NCBI RefSeq assembly: GCF_004571025.1
Contig: NZ_SPQT01000001.1
Location: 558,001-622,000, forward strand
Direction of reading: 5' to 3'
DNA length: 64,000 bases
From: Bradyrhizobium niftali
GTDB lineage: Bacteria; Pseudomonadota; Alphaproteobacteria; Rhizobiales; Xanthobacteraceae
Each line of letters starts with the position of its first letter. Within the stretch, counting starts at the first letter, position 1. Shown one piece after another: positions 17,844 to 25,995 of the stretch. A program made the position numbers and the translations under genes. The notes beneath the pieces are model-generated. The model saw only the letters and a list, made by a program, of their open reading frames with translations. It had not been told where the DNA came from and ran no database searches.

Positions 17844-18676
17844 AACCGGCGCCATTCAGCTACGAGCGCCCGCGCGATCTCAATTCGGCACTGTCGATGC
17901 TGGCAGCAAGCAATGGATCTGCGAAGATCATCGCCGGCGGCCAGTCGCTCGGGCCCATGCTCAATCTGCGGCTGGTGCAGCCGGAACTGATCGTCGACAT
18001 CTCAGGCCTTGCCGAGCTCAAGCAGGCCGGGCTTTCCGGCGGCGAGCTTGTGCTCGGGGCCCTGGTGACGCATGCCGACATCGAGGACGGGCGCACGGCC
18101 GACGTGACCCGCGGCGCCATGCGCGGCGTCGCGGCCAACATCGCCTATCGCGCCGTGCGCAACCGCGGCACGATCGGCGGCTCGCTCAGCCATGCCGATC
18201 CCGCCGCGGACTGGGTTTCCGCGCTCGCGGCCTTGGGTGCGCGCGTCACGCTGCGCAGTCTTGCCGGTGCGCGCTCGATGGCGATCGAGGCCTTCGTCGT
18301 CGGTGCGCTGGAATCGGCGCTGCAAACAGGCGAAATCGTCGAGGCGATCCATGTGCCGGCCCGCGCTGTTTCGGCGCATTGGGGGTATGCCAAGAGCTGC
18401 CGCAAGACCGGCGAGTTCGCCCACGCCATCGGCGCGATCCTTGTCGATCCCGCCGCCGCCTCGGCGCGTGTCGTGATCGGTGCGATCGATACGGCGCCGA
18501 TCGTCGTGACCGATGCGGCGGAGCTATTCGGCGGCCGGATTGCGGCCGACTACAAGCAGCGTTTCGACATCAGGGTCGCCGATACTCTCCTGATGAAGGC
18601 CGGCATCGACGATGTCGCGCAGCGCCATATCCATGTCAGCGTGTTGAAGCGCGCCGTCCTGGAGGCCGCCGCATGA
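17840..18676 (+). CDS. Molybdenum hydroxylase FAD-binding medium subunit (CoxM/NdhF type)
   Basis: 278-residue flavoprotein subunit that passes electrons from the Fe-S clusters to the final acceptor. The FAD-binding loop IIAGGQSLGPMLNLRL near residues 31-46 and NRGTIGGSLSHADPAADW near 110-127 are the two standard FAD motifs of the family. ATGA overlaps on both sides tie it to the large subunit and the Fe-S/CoxG fusion. Confidence 0.95.
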   Translation: MKPAPFSYERPRDLNSALSMLAASNGSAKIIAGGQSLGPMLNLRLVQPELIVDISGLAELKQAGLSGGELVLGALVTHADIEDGRTADVTRGAMRGVAANIAYRAVRNRGTIGGSLSHADPAADWVSALAALGARVTLRSLAGARSMAIEAFVVGALESALQTGEIVEAIHVPARAVSAHWGYAKSCRKTGEFAHAIGAILVDPAAASARVVIGAIDTAPIVVTDAAELFGGRIAADYKQRFDIRVADTLLMKAGIDDVAQRHIHVSVLKRAVLEAAA

Positions 18677-19872
18677 ATACGATCGCGCTTCATGTCAATC
18701 GCCGCGCGGTGGAGGTGTCGGCCGAGCCGCGCACCAGCCTTGCCGATTTCGTGCGCGACAAGCTCGACCTGACCGGCACGCATCTCGGCTGCGAGCATGG
18801 CGTCTGCGGCGCTTGCACCGTGCTGCTCGATGGCGTGCCGGCGCGCTCCTGCATCACCTATGCGGTGGCCTGCGAGGGCGCCGACGTCACCACGATCGAG
18901 GGCCTCGATGAGGACGAGGTCACAACCGAGCTGCGCGCCGCCTTCACCCGTGAGCATGCGCTTCAATGCGGCTATTGCACGCCGGGCATGCTGGTTTCGG
19001 CGCGAGACCTGGTGTTGCGTCTGCCTGACGCCGACGAGCGGCGCATTCGCGTCGGCCTCAGCGGCAATCTCTGCCGCTGCACCGGTTATGTCGGCATCGT
19101 GCGGGCGGTGCAGTCCGTGATCGAGGCGAGGCGCGCGCGCAACATCGCGCCGCAGACCGATGGCGGCCGGACCAGTCTCGGCCCCGCCGGATCGGGGCGA
19201 GCTACGTCAGACCGAAGCGAGCCTCAGCCTGCGCGGCAGGCGTTGGCCGCGGCATCAGACCGCGCCGCGGCAGGCACCATTCCCGACTTCACCCCGGCAA
19301 CCGTTCTCGATCAGCGCTTCACGCTGCCGCACCCGCCGGCAAAGGTGTTTGCGATGTTCGACGATATCGCCGGCATCGCCGCCTGCCTTCCCGGCGTATC
19401 GCTGACGGTGCCGCCAAAGCCTGAGCGCATCGAAGGCGTGATCCGGGTCAGGCTCGGACCGATCGCAGCAAGCTTCGAGGGTGCCGCGCGCGTCGAACGC
19501 GATCCCGCGACGCTCTCCGGCTGCATCGTTGGCATCGGCACCGACCAGCGCAGTCATTCGGCGACACAGGGCGAAATCCGTTATCGCCTGGTCCCGCTCG
19601 AGGGCGGCACGGCGACCGCCGTCGAACTGTCAATAGGCTACACGCTCACGGGCATGCTGGCGCAGGTCGGCCGGCCGGGCCTGGTGCGAGATCTCGCCAG
19701 ACGCCTGGTTGCGGAGTTCGCGGGAAATCTCGACCGCCACATGTCGGGCGCGCCGTCGGGGCAGGCGGCCCCGGCGGAACTCAGCTTCTGGTCGCTTGCA
19801 TCAGACGTTTTGCGCGCCCGGCTCGCGCGCGTCCTTGGCCGCGTCTTCACCGGAAAAGGTAGAGCGGAATGA
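18673..19872 (+). CDS. 2Fe-2S subunit fused to a CoxG (SRPBCC) domain
   Basis: 399-residue two-part protein. Residues 1 to about 145 are the small subunit of a molybdenum hydroxylase: plant-type cluster cysteines near 40, 45, 48 and 60, and the second cluster in CGYCTPG (99, 102) and CRCTGY (134, 136). After an Ala/Gly/Pro-rich linker (about 150-205) comes a SRPBCC domain of the CoxG type (residues about 213-370: TLPHPPAKVFAMFDDIAGIA, CLPGV). CoxG is a separate, membrane-recruiting protein in CO dehydrogenase operons, so here the enzyme may be tethered directly. The frame opens earlier inside the FAD gene; ATG 18673 shares ATGA with it. Confidence 0.93.
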   Translation: MNTIALHVNRRAVEVSAEPRTSLADFVRDKLDLTGTHLGCEHGVCGACTVLLDGVPARSCITYAVACEGADVTTIEGLDEDEVTTELRAAFTREHALQCGYCTPGMLVSARDLVLRLPDADERRIRVGLSGNLCRCTGYVGIVRAVQSVIEARRARNIAPQTDGGRTSLGPAGSGRATSDRSEPQPARQALAAASDRAAAGTIPDFTPATVLDQRFTLPHPPAKVFAMFDDIAGIAACLPGVSLTVPPKPERIEGVIRVRLGPIAASFEGAARVERDPATLSGCIVGIGTDQRSHSATQGEIRYRLVPLEGGTATAVELSIGYTLTGMLAQVGRPGLVRDLARRLVAEFAGNLDRHMSGAPSGQAAPAELSFWSLASDVLRARLARVLGRVFTGKGRAE

Positions 19873-19944
19873 CCGGCGCGCGCGCCGCAGAGTGACGAAG
19901 CCTGGACTGCTAGACATCAACAGCGTGGGATTTGGAGAGACAAC

Positions 19945-21099
19945 ATGACACGAGCACTCGGACTGGTTGGGACAATCGCGCTGGCGACGGCCCTGGTCGG
20001 CGGCGCCGTACAGGCGCAGACCATCAAGATCGGTGTCAACGAACCGCTCACCGGCGCGTTCGCGGCGTCCGGCACCTACGTCGTCAACGGCGCCAAGATC
20101 GCCGCCGACGAGATCAACGCCAAGGGCGGCATCCTGGGCAAGAAGATCGAGCTGGTGATCGAGGACAACAAGAGCAACCCGACCGAAGCGGCCGCCGTCG
20201 CCGAGAAGCTGATCACCAGCGACAAGGTGCCGGTCCTGATGGGCGCCTGGGGCTCGAGCCTGACGCTCGCGGTGATGCCAAAGCTGATGGAATACGAGAC
20301 GCCGATGGTGGTGGAGACCTCGTCCTCGGGCAAGATCACGACGACGGGCAATCCCTTCATCTTCCGCATCTCGCCGCCCTCGGCGGTCGAGGCCGCGGCG
20401 TTCAAGGGCATCGTCGACAAGCTCGCCCTGAAGAAGGTCGACTTCCTCGTCATCAACAACGACTGGGGCCGCGGCACCGCCGAGGACTTCAGCAAGATGA
20501 TGAAGGACAAGGGCATCACCATCGGCCTGGTCGAGACCATGGACCAGGGCGCGCAGGACATGAGCGCCCAGCTCTCCAAGATCAAGAGCTCGGATTCCGA
20601 GACGGTCATCGTCACGACCGCGGTCGACCAGCTGACGCTGATCTTCAAACAGGCCGCTGCGCTCGGCCTGAAGAAGCGCATCATCACCACCGGCGGCTCG
20701 CAGAATCCCGACCAGATCATCGCCCAGGCGGGGGCCGCCGCCAACGGCACCATGCATCTGACGACCTTCCTGCCGTGGTTCCCGGACAAGACGCCGAACC
20801 CTGAGGCAACCAACTACTTCATCACGGAATGGAAGAAGCGCGGTTTCGAGTTCGCCGGCTGCACCGAAAGCTTCCGCGGCTATGACGGCATCCGCACCGC
20901 GGCGGCCGCGATCGAGAAGGCGGGCAAGGCCGAGCCGGCTGCAATCAAAGCGGCGTTCTGGGACATCAATATCAAGGGGCTCAACGGCGACATCGTGTTC
21001 CGCAAGTCCGGCCCGGAGGGCAAGGAGAGCGGACAGAGCCAGCCGAACGTCTATCTCATCGAGATCAACGACGGCAAGGTCGAGATGAAGACGCTCTGA
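19945..21099 (+). CDS. Branched-chain-amino-acid-type ABC transporter substrate-binding protein (LivJ/K family)
   Basis: Periplasmic receptor, 384 residues. A signal peptide MTRALGLVGTIALATALV...AVQA precedes TIKIGVNEPLTG, the usual Liv receptor opening. The type 1 periplasmic fold shows in NGAKIAADEINAKGGILGKKIEL and VLMGAWGSS. GGAGA lies 7-11 bases before the ATG. Liv-type receptors in rhizobia bind amino acids, amides, urea or aromatic acids; its place after the molybdenum hydroxylase suggests it captures that enzyme's substrate or precursor. Confidence 0.93.
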   Translation: MTRALGLVGTIALATALVGGAVQAQTIKIGVNEPLTGAFAASGTYVVNGAKIAADEINAKGGILGKKIELVIEDNKSNPTEAAAVAEKLITSDKVPVLMGAWGSSLTLAVMPKLMEYETPMVVETSSSGKITTTGNPFIFRISPPSAVEAAAFKGIVDKLALKKVDFLVINNDWGRGTAEDFSKMMKDKGITIGLVETMDQGAQDMSAQLSKIKSSDSETVIVTTAVDQLTLIFKQAAALGLKKRIITTGGSQNPDQIIAQAGAAANGTMHLTTFLPWFPDKTPNPEATNYFITEWKKRGFEFAGCTESFRGYDGIRTAAAAIEKAGKAEPAAIKAAFWDINIKGLNGDIVFRKSGPEGKESGQSQPNVYLIEINDGKVEMKTL

Positions 21100-21113
21100 C
21101 GCGTTCATTCGCG

Positions 21114-21142
21114 GGCGAGGGCGGCACATCGCGACCCTCGCC
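21114..21142 (+). terminator. Intercistronic stem-loop between receptor and permease genes
   Basis: A perfect 8-bp GC-rich stem, GGCGAGGG (21114-21121) with CCCTCGCC (21135-21142), and a 13-base loop sits in the 69-bp gap after the receptor gene. There is no T-run, so full termination is unlikely. Such hairpins after binding-protein genes usually protect the upstream message and lower downstream expression. The dyad is seen; the role is inferred. Confidence 0.55.
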
Positions 21143-21168
21143 GACATCTGGATCAAACGGGAACAGCC

Positions 21169-22041
21169 TTGAGCGAGTTTCTCCAGCATCTGGTCAACAT
21201 GCTCGTGCTCGGCGGCACCTATGCGCTGCTCGGGATCGGGTTGACGTTGATCTTCGGCATCATGAACGTGGTGAACTTCACGCATGGTGTGCTCTACACG
21301 TTCGGCGCCTACATCATGTTCATCGTGGTGCAGCAGATCGGGCTGAACTTCTTCCTGGCGTTACCCGTCGCCGTGCTGGCCGGATGGCTATTGGGGGCGG
21401 CTATCGAGCTGACATTGCTGCGGCCCCTGCGCGGTTTCGACATCGACACCACGATGCTGGTCATGATCGGTGCCTGGATCGCGATGCAGTCGGGCACGCT
21501 ATGGATCTGGGGTGGCGTCGCCAAATCAGTGGCGACGCCGTTTCCCGAGGCACCGCTGGTGCTCGGACCCGTATCCGTGTCCTGGCTGCGGCTGTTCGTG
21601 CTTGCCGCCGCGGCACTGCTGATCCTGGTGACGTACCTGCTGATCAACAAGACGAGCCTCGGCCGCGCGATGCGGGCAACGTTCCAGGACCACGACACGG
21701 CCTCGCTGATGGGCGTCAATGTCGACATGATCTACACCTCGACCTTCGCGATCGGCTCCAGCCTTGCCGCGGCAGCGGGAGCCCTGCTCGGGCCGGTCTA
21801 CGTGATCTTCCCGCAAATGGGCGATCTCGCCGCCGTCAAGGCCTTCGCCATCGTCATCCTGGGCGGTCTCGGCAACATCACGGGCGCGGTGATCGGCGGC
21901 TTCATCCTGGCTTTGGCCGAGGAGCTTGGCGCCGGCTACGTTTCATCAGGCTATCGCGACGCGATGGGCTTCGTGATCATCATCGCGGTTCTCATCTTCA
22001 AGCCGACCGGCCTGTTCGCGCGCGCGGAGCGCGTCGGATGA
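21169..22041 (+). CDS. Liv-type ABC transporter permease, LivH family
   Basis: Inner-membrane permease, 290 residues. The N-terminal pattern LVLGGTYALLGIGLTLIFGIMNVVNFTHG is the LivH hallmark (key part GTYALLGIGLTLIFG). The start is TTG 21169, giving MSEFLQHLVNML as expected for the family, with GGGA about 7 bases before it. The ATPase-contact loop is around MRATFQDHDTASLMGV. It overlaps livM by ATGA. Confidence 0.94.
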   Translation: MSEFLQHLVNMLVLGGTYALLGIGLTLIFGIMNVVNFTHGVLYTFGAYIMFIVVQQIGLNFFLALPVAVLAGWLLGAAIELTLLRPLRGFDIDTTMLVMIGAWIAMQSGTLWIWGGVAKSVATPFPEAPLVLGPVSVSWLRLFVLAAAALLILVTYLLINKTSLGRAMRATFQDHDTASLMGVNVDMIYTSTFAIGSSLAAAAGALLGPVYVIFPQMGDLAAVKAFAIVILGGLGNITGAVIGGFILALAEELGAGYVSSGYRDAMGFVIIIAVLIFKPTGLFARAERVG

Positions 22042-23084
22042 GAATAGCCCTCACCATTCTCGCCGTTGCAGCCCTTGCGTCGGTGCCGCTCTGGCTGCGC
22101 GATCCTTATCTCCTCAACTCGCTGATCACCACCGGAATCTTCGTCATCGGCGCGATGAGCCTCAATCTTCTGCTCGGCTTCACCGGTCAGCTCAGCCTCG
22201 GCCACATCGCCTTCTTCGGCATCGGCGCCTATGTCAGTGCGCTGACATCGCTCGGCTTCGACGTCGGCCTGCCCGGAGGCTTTCGTCTGGTTCACGCGCC
22301 CTGGCCGCCGATCGTGGGATTCGTGCTCGCGATCATCATCGCCGGATTGTGCGGCTATTTCGTCGGGCTGCTGTCATTCCGTGTCCGCGGTGCCTATTTC
22401 GTCATTGTCACCATCTCCTTCGCCGAGGTCGTGCGGCTGGTCGCGCTGAACTGGGTCGAGCTGACGCAAGGTCCGCTGGCGCTGACCAACATTCCTTCCA
22501 TCGGGCTGCCGTTGCCAGGCGTCGGCGAGCTGACGCTGCGCACCAAGCTGCAGAACTATTATCTCGTGCTGGTCGTCGCGCTCATCGCCTATCTCCTGAT
22601 CGCGCGCCTCGTTCGTTCCCATTTCGGCCGCGCCATGCGCGGATTGATGGAGAATGAGACGCTCGCCGTCTCCGTCGGCATCGACGTGACGAAGACGCTG
22701 ACGCTGGCGGCGGTGATTTCGGCCGCGATCGCGGGCGCGGCCGGCAGCCTCTATGCCCATTACATCCGGATCATCGATCCCGAGGTGTTTGCCTTCATCA
22801 ACACTGTCACGATGGTCATCATGGTCATCAGCGGCGGCAAGGGCTCGCTGGCCGGTCCCGTCGTCGGTGGCCTGATCTTCGGGCTGCTGCCGGTCGCGCT
22901 GCGTCCGGTGATGGCGCCTGAGGCGCAGTGGATCGCCTATGGCGGCGTGCTGATCGCCATCCTGTTCGTGCTGCCGCGCGGTATCGTGCCCTCGCTCGCG
23001 CAGCGATTTCGTAGGAGTCGGAGCGGCACGACGGCGCTGGCGCCGGTGGCCCTTGCCGAGACAGCCGTCAAGGAGCGGGCGTGA
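22038..23084 (+). CDS. Liv-type ABC transporter permease, LivM family
   Basis: Second inner-membrane permease, 348 residues. Family markers are LNLLLGFTGQLSLGHIAFFGIGAY near residues 45-68 (key GQLSLGHIAFFGIGAY), RGAYFVIVTISFAEVVRLVALNW, and GGKGSLAGPVVGG. The frame runs far upstream through livH, but ATG 22038 overlapping the livH stop is the start. Its stop overlaps the livG start. Confidence 0.94.
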   Translation: MRIALTILAVAALASVPLWLRDPYLLNSLITTGIFVIGAMSLNLLLGFTGQLSLGHIAFFGIGAYVSALTSLGFDVGLPGGFRLVHAPWPPIVGFVLAIIIAGLCGYFVGLLSFRVRGAYFVIVTISFAEVVRLVALNWVELTQGPLALTNIPSIGLPLPGVGELTLRTKLQNYYLVLVVALIAYLLIARLVRSHFGRAMRGLMENETLAVSVGIDVTKTLTLAAVISAAIAGAAGSLYAHYIRIIDPEVFAFINTVTMVIMVISGGKGSLAGPVVGGLIFGLLPVALRPVMAPEAQWIAYGGVLIAILFVLPRGIVPSLAQRFRRSRSGTTALAPVALAETAVKERA

Positions 23085-23866
23085 TGACGGCGCGCAGCGT
23101 TGCCATGACGATCGAGCAGGTCGCGGTCCGCTTCGGCGGGCTCGTCGCGATCTCCGACATGAGCTTCACCGTGGGCGAAGGCGAGATCGTCAGCCTGATC
23201 GGGCCGAACGGCGCCGGCAAGACCACCGCCTTCAACGTCATGACCGGCTTTCTGGAGCCGAGTGCAGGGCGTGTCACCTATCGTGACACCGCGCTCAACG
23301 GATTGAAGCCGCATCAGATCGCGGACCTCGGCCTGATCCGCACCTTCCAGCGCACCAGCGTGTTTCCCAACGACACCGTCTACGACAACCTCCTGATCGG
23401 ACTGCACCGCCAGGGCCGCGTCCGGCTGCTCGACGCGATCCTTGGGCTGCCCGGCGCGCGCGCCTCGGAGCGCAAGCTGCGACAACGGGCGAGTGAGCTG
23501 ATCGAATGGGTCGGTCTCGAACGCCGAGCCCACGATGCGGCCGGCTCGCTCTCCTACGGCGAGCAGCGCCTGGTCGGCGTCGCGCTGGCGCTCGCGGCGG
23601 AACCCTCGATGCTGCTGCTCGACGAACCCGTCTCGGGCATGAATGCCTCGGAGACGCACCGGTTCGTCGAGCTCATTCGCGACATCCGCGATCGCGGCAT
23701 CACGATCCTGCTGGTCGAGCACGACATGCCCATGGTGATGACGGTCTCGGATCGCATCGTGGTGCTCAACTACGGCCGTATCATCGCCGAGGGGACACCG
23801 GACGTGATCCGCAACGATCCCGCCGTGATCGAGGCCTATCTCGGGCATGGAGCGGCACGTGCTTGA
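23084..23866 (+). CDS. Liv-type ABC transporter ATP-binding protein, LivG family
   Basis: Cytoplasmic ATPase, 260 residues. Walker A GPNGAGKTT, signature LSYGEQR (a variant that is normal for LivG), Walker B LLLLDEPVSGMN and the H-loop LLVEHDM are all present. LIRTFQRTSVFPNDTVYDNLLIG is typical of LivG. ATG 23084 is preferred to GTG 23081. It overlaps livF by 20 bases. Confidence 0.94.
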   Translation: MTARSVAMTIEQVAVRFGGLVAISDMSFTVGEGEIVSLIGPNGAGKTTAFNVMTGFLEPSAGRVTYRDTALNGLKPHQIADLGLIRTFQRTSVFPNDTVYDNLLIGLHRQGRVRLLDAILGLPGARASERKLRQRASELIEWVGLERRAHDAAGSLSYGEQRLVGVALALAAEPSMLLLDEPVSGMNASETHRFVELIRDIRDRGITILLVEHDMPMVMTVSDRIVVLNYGRIIAEGTPDVIRNDPAVIEAYLGHGAARA

Positions 23867-24563
23867 GATCCGCGACATGGTGTGCGGCTATGGTGGCGTC
23901 ACCGCGCTGCGCGGCATCTCACTCGACGTGAAGGCTGGGCAATTGGTGGTGCTGATCGGCGCCAACGGCGCCGGCAAGAGCACGACGCTGCGCGCGATCT
24001 CCGGCCTCGTGCCGCCGCGCGCAGGCCAAATGCGGTTCGAGGGCATCGACATCACCGGGGCGAGGCCCCCGCGCGTGCTGGCGAGCGGGATTGCGCATTG
24101 TCCGGAGGGGCGGCGCGTGTTTCCGCATATGAGCGTCGAGGAAAATCTCGACATGGGGGCTTACCTCCGTCGTGGTTCGGGCGAGATCGCGGCCGATCGC
24201 GATCGCATCTACACGGAATTTCCGCGGCTCGCCGAGCGGCGCCGGCAGGCGGCGGGCACGCTGTCCGGTGGCGAGCAGCAGATGCTCGCGATCGGGCGCG
24301 CGCTGATGTCGCGGCCGCGGCTGATCATGTTCGACGAGCCCTCGCTCGGCCTTGCCCCCAACATCGTCGAGCGCACCTTTGCGATCATCCGCGGCATCCG
24401 CGATGCCGGCACCACGGTGCTGCTGGTCGAGCAGAACGCGTTCGCTGCGCTGGAGATGTGCGACCACGCCTATCTGCTCGAGAACGGCCGCATCGTTCTG
24501 TCCGGTGCCGGCTCTGAGCTGATCGAGAACGAGCATGTGCGGAAGGCCTATCTCGGTGGATGA
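23847..24563 (+). CDS. Liv-type ABC transporter ATP-binding protein, LivF family
   Basis: Second ATPase of the importer, 238 residues. Walker A GANGAGKST, signature LSGGEQQ, Walker B LIMFDEPSLGLAP and LLVEQNAFAAL are the LivF pattern. With the receptor, two permeases and LivG, the importer is complete. The last codons overlap the start of the Rieske gene. Confidence 0.94.
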   Translation: MERHVLEIRDMVCGYGGVTALRGISLDVKAGQLVVLIGANGAGKSTTLRAISGLVPPRAGQMRFEGIDITGARPPRVLASGIAHCPEGRRVFPHMSVEENLDMGAYLRRGSGEIAADRDRIYTEFPRLAERRRQAAGTLSGGEQQMLAIGRALMSRPRLIMFDEPSLGLAPNIVERTFAIIRGIRDAGTTVLLVEQNAFAALEMCDHAYLLENGRIVLSGAGSELIENEHVRKAYLGG

Positions 24564-24906
24564 TCCGGCGCTCCGTCCGGACGGGCCGGCGTGGATTCCG
24601 GTCTGTGACCTCGGACGGCTGAAGGCAGAGACCATCGTCCGCGTTGCCGGGCGCGATATGCTCGTGATCTGGAACGAGGGCGATGTCATCGCGTGCGAAC
24701 GCGCGTGCCCGCACGAACAGGCGGATCTCGGCTTGGGGCAGGTGGCGGCGGGCCGGCTGTATTGCCCGCGCCATGCGGCGTCGTTCGATTTGCGCGACGG
24801 GACGATTACTTCGGGATGGCCGAGCCCACCGTTGCGGCTCTATCCGGTCAAGGTCGCGGGAGAGCAAGTCTGGATCGCGGCGCGGGGGCGACAAGCGGGG
24901 CGATGA
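24556..24906 (+). CDS. Rieske [2Fe-2S] ferredoxin-type protein
   Basis: Small soluble electron-transfer protein, 116 residues from GTG 24556 (MDDPALRPDG), overlapping livF by 8 bases. The Rieske ligands are CPH (C51, H53) and CPRH (C70, H73), spaced as in ferredoxins of ring-hydroxylating dioxygenases and in NirD-like proteins. No oxygenase subunit is nearby, so its partner may be a distant oxygenase or the molybdenum hydroxylase of this operon. The frame also allows an earlier start at 24535, within livF. Confidence 0.86.
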   Translation: MDDPALRPDGPAWIPVCDLGRLKAETIVRVAGRDMLVIWNEGDVIACERACPHEQADLGLGQVAAGRLYCPRHAASFDLRDGTITSGWPSPPLRLYPVKVAGEQVWIAARGRQAGR

Positions 24907-24970
24907 TGCCGCCATGCCCTTGTCTTGCCCGACGTGTCAGAGCCACCCGCGGCGCGGATTTGCCTTTGGA

Positions 24971-25002
24971 AACAACGGCATTCTACTGTGCATGGGGTTG
25001 TT
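24971..25002 (+). terminator. Possible terminator after the liv-Rieske operon
   Basis: AACAAC (24971-24976) pairs with GTTGTT (24997-25002), followed by a T-rich stretch TTCGCGTTTTT. The stem is short and A/T-rich for this genome. The surrounding 105-base convergent gap, especially GTGCATGGGGTTGTTTTCG, looks like a dispersed intergenic sequence I recall from Bradyrhizobium genomes; that recollection is unverified. Confidence 0.4.
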
Positions 25003-25011
25003 TTCGCGTTT

Positions 25012-25872
25012 TTAGTCGAGCAACCGGAGTGCAGCCTCCACCAGAACGCCGTCCGGCCGACGAAGCGCCTCGAGGATGGTGAAATGGTCGGCGCCTGCGA
25101 CCGGAATGAGCTTGCCGGGCGCCTGCGCGGTCGCACGCTTCTCATGAAGGTTGATTGAATCCATCACCAGCGCTGGCAACTCGTTGCTGCCATAGGCGAT
25201 GTCGAGCCGCTTTGGCGTCACGGGCAGGCGAAGCGGCGAGAGCGTGGCGATTTCTTCGTCCGTCAGCTTCAGCGCGTTGTTGAGCCCGGTATCGCGGATC
25301 GGCGCCAGGTCGTAGACACCTGATATTGCAAGCCCGGCATGGACGCGCGGATGGTCCAGCGCCATCGCCACGAGGTGGGCGCCGGCGGACCAGCCCGACA
25401 GGACGACCGGTCCGGCGATGCCATAGGATTCGCCATGCGCGGCGAGCCAGTCGAGCGCACGCGGGATTTCAGCGACGATGTCGGTCAGGGATACTTCGGG
25501 CGCCAGCGAATAGCCGGGAATGGCGACCGACCAGCCATGTGCGGCGACGCCTTCGACGAGCATGGCGAACAGCTCGCGGGAATTCCGCTGCCAATAGCCG
25601 CCGTGCACGAACATCAGGCAGGGCGCATCGGGCTTTGCGGCGAGGTAGAGATCGATCTTGTTGTTCGCCCGCTCGCCGTAAGGCAAATCGAGATGGGACT
25701 TCAGTGTACCGCGCAGCCGGCTGGAAGCTTCGTTGCGCTCGGCGATCAGGGCAGGGCTGTTCTTGACCGCCGCATTGTTGTCATAGGCGGCGCTGCGTTC
25801 CGCTTGGGACAGTTCGGCCCATTTGCTGCGCGGATCGAACGGCCGATGTGTCGAGCTTGTGTTGTTGACCAT
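25012..25872 (-). CDS. Alpha/beta hydrolase, kynurenine formamidase (arylformamidase)-like
   Basis: Soluble serine hydrolase, 286 residues. HGGYW at about 90-94 is the oxyanion-hole motif of the arylformamidase/carboxylesterase group, GWSAGAH holds the nucleophilic serine (about 162), and GADHF holds the catalytic histidine (about 263). The N-terminal PFDPRSKWAELSQAERSAAYDNN resembles bacterial arylformamidases. ATG 25872 has GGAG six bases upstream; the frame opens earlier at 25950 without support. No tryptophan-catabolism genes are adjacent, so kynurenine as substrate is not certain; esterase or amidase on another compound is possible. Confidence 0.85.
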   Translation of the reverse strand: MVNNTSSTHRPFDPRSKWAELSQAERSAAYDNNAAVKNSPALIAERNEASSRLRGTLKSHLDLPYGERANNKIDLYLAAKPDAPCLMFVHGGYWQRNSRELFAMLVEGVAAHGWSVAIPGYSLAPEVSLTDIVAEIPRALDWLAAHGESYGIAGPVVLSGWSAGAHLVAMALDHPRVHAGLAISGVYDLAPIRDTGLNNALKLTDEEIATLSPLRLPVTPKRLDIAYGSNELPALVMDSINLHEKRATAQAPGKLIPVAGADHFTILEALRRPDGVLVEAALRLLD

Positions 25873-25995
25873 GGAGTCTCCGAGCGGCCGGTCGTGGCAA
25901 TGACCGGCGTCGCTCGCGCCTGTCTGCCACGAATCCCGCTTGAATTGCACATCGCTTGCGCTCAGACGAGGGATGCGCCGTTCGCGGAACTTGTT

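Noticed and set aside
24914..25015. 33-codon frame with a CPTC motif after the Rieske gene
   Set aside because: Too short, no second metal pair, and it lies in what looks like a dispersed intergenic sequence and terminator.
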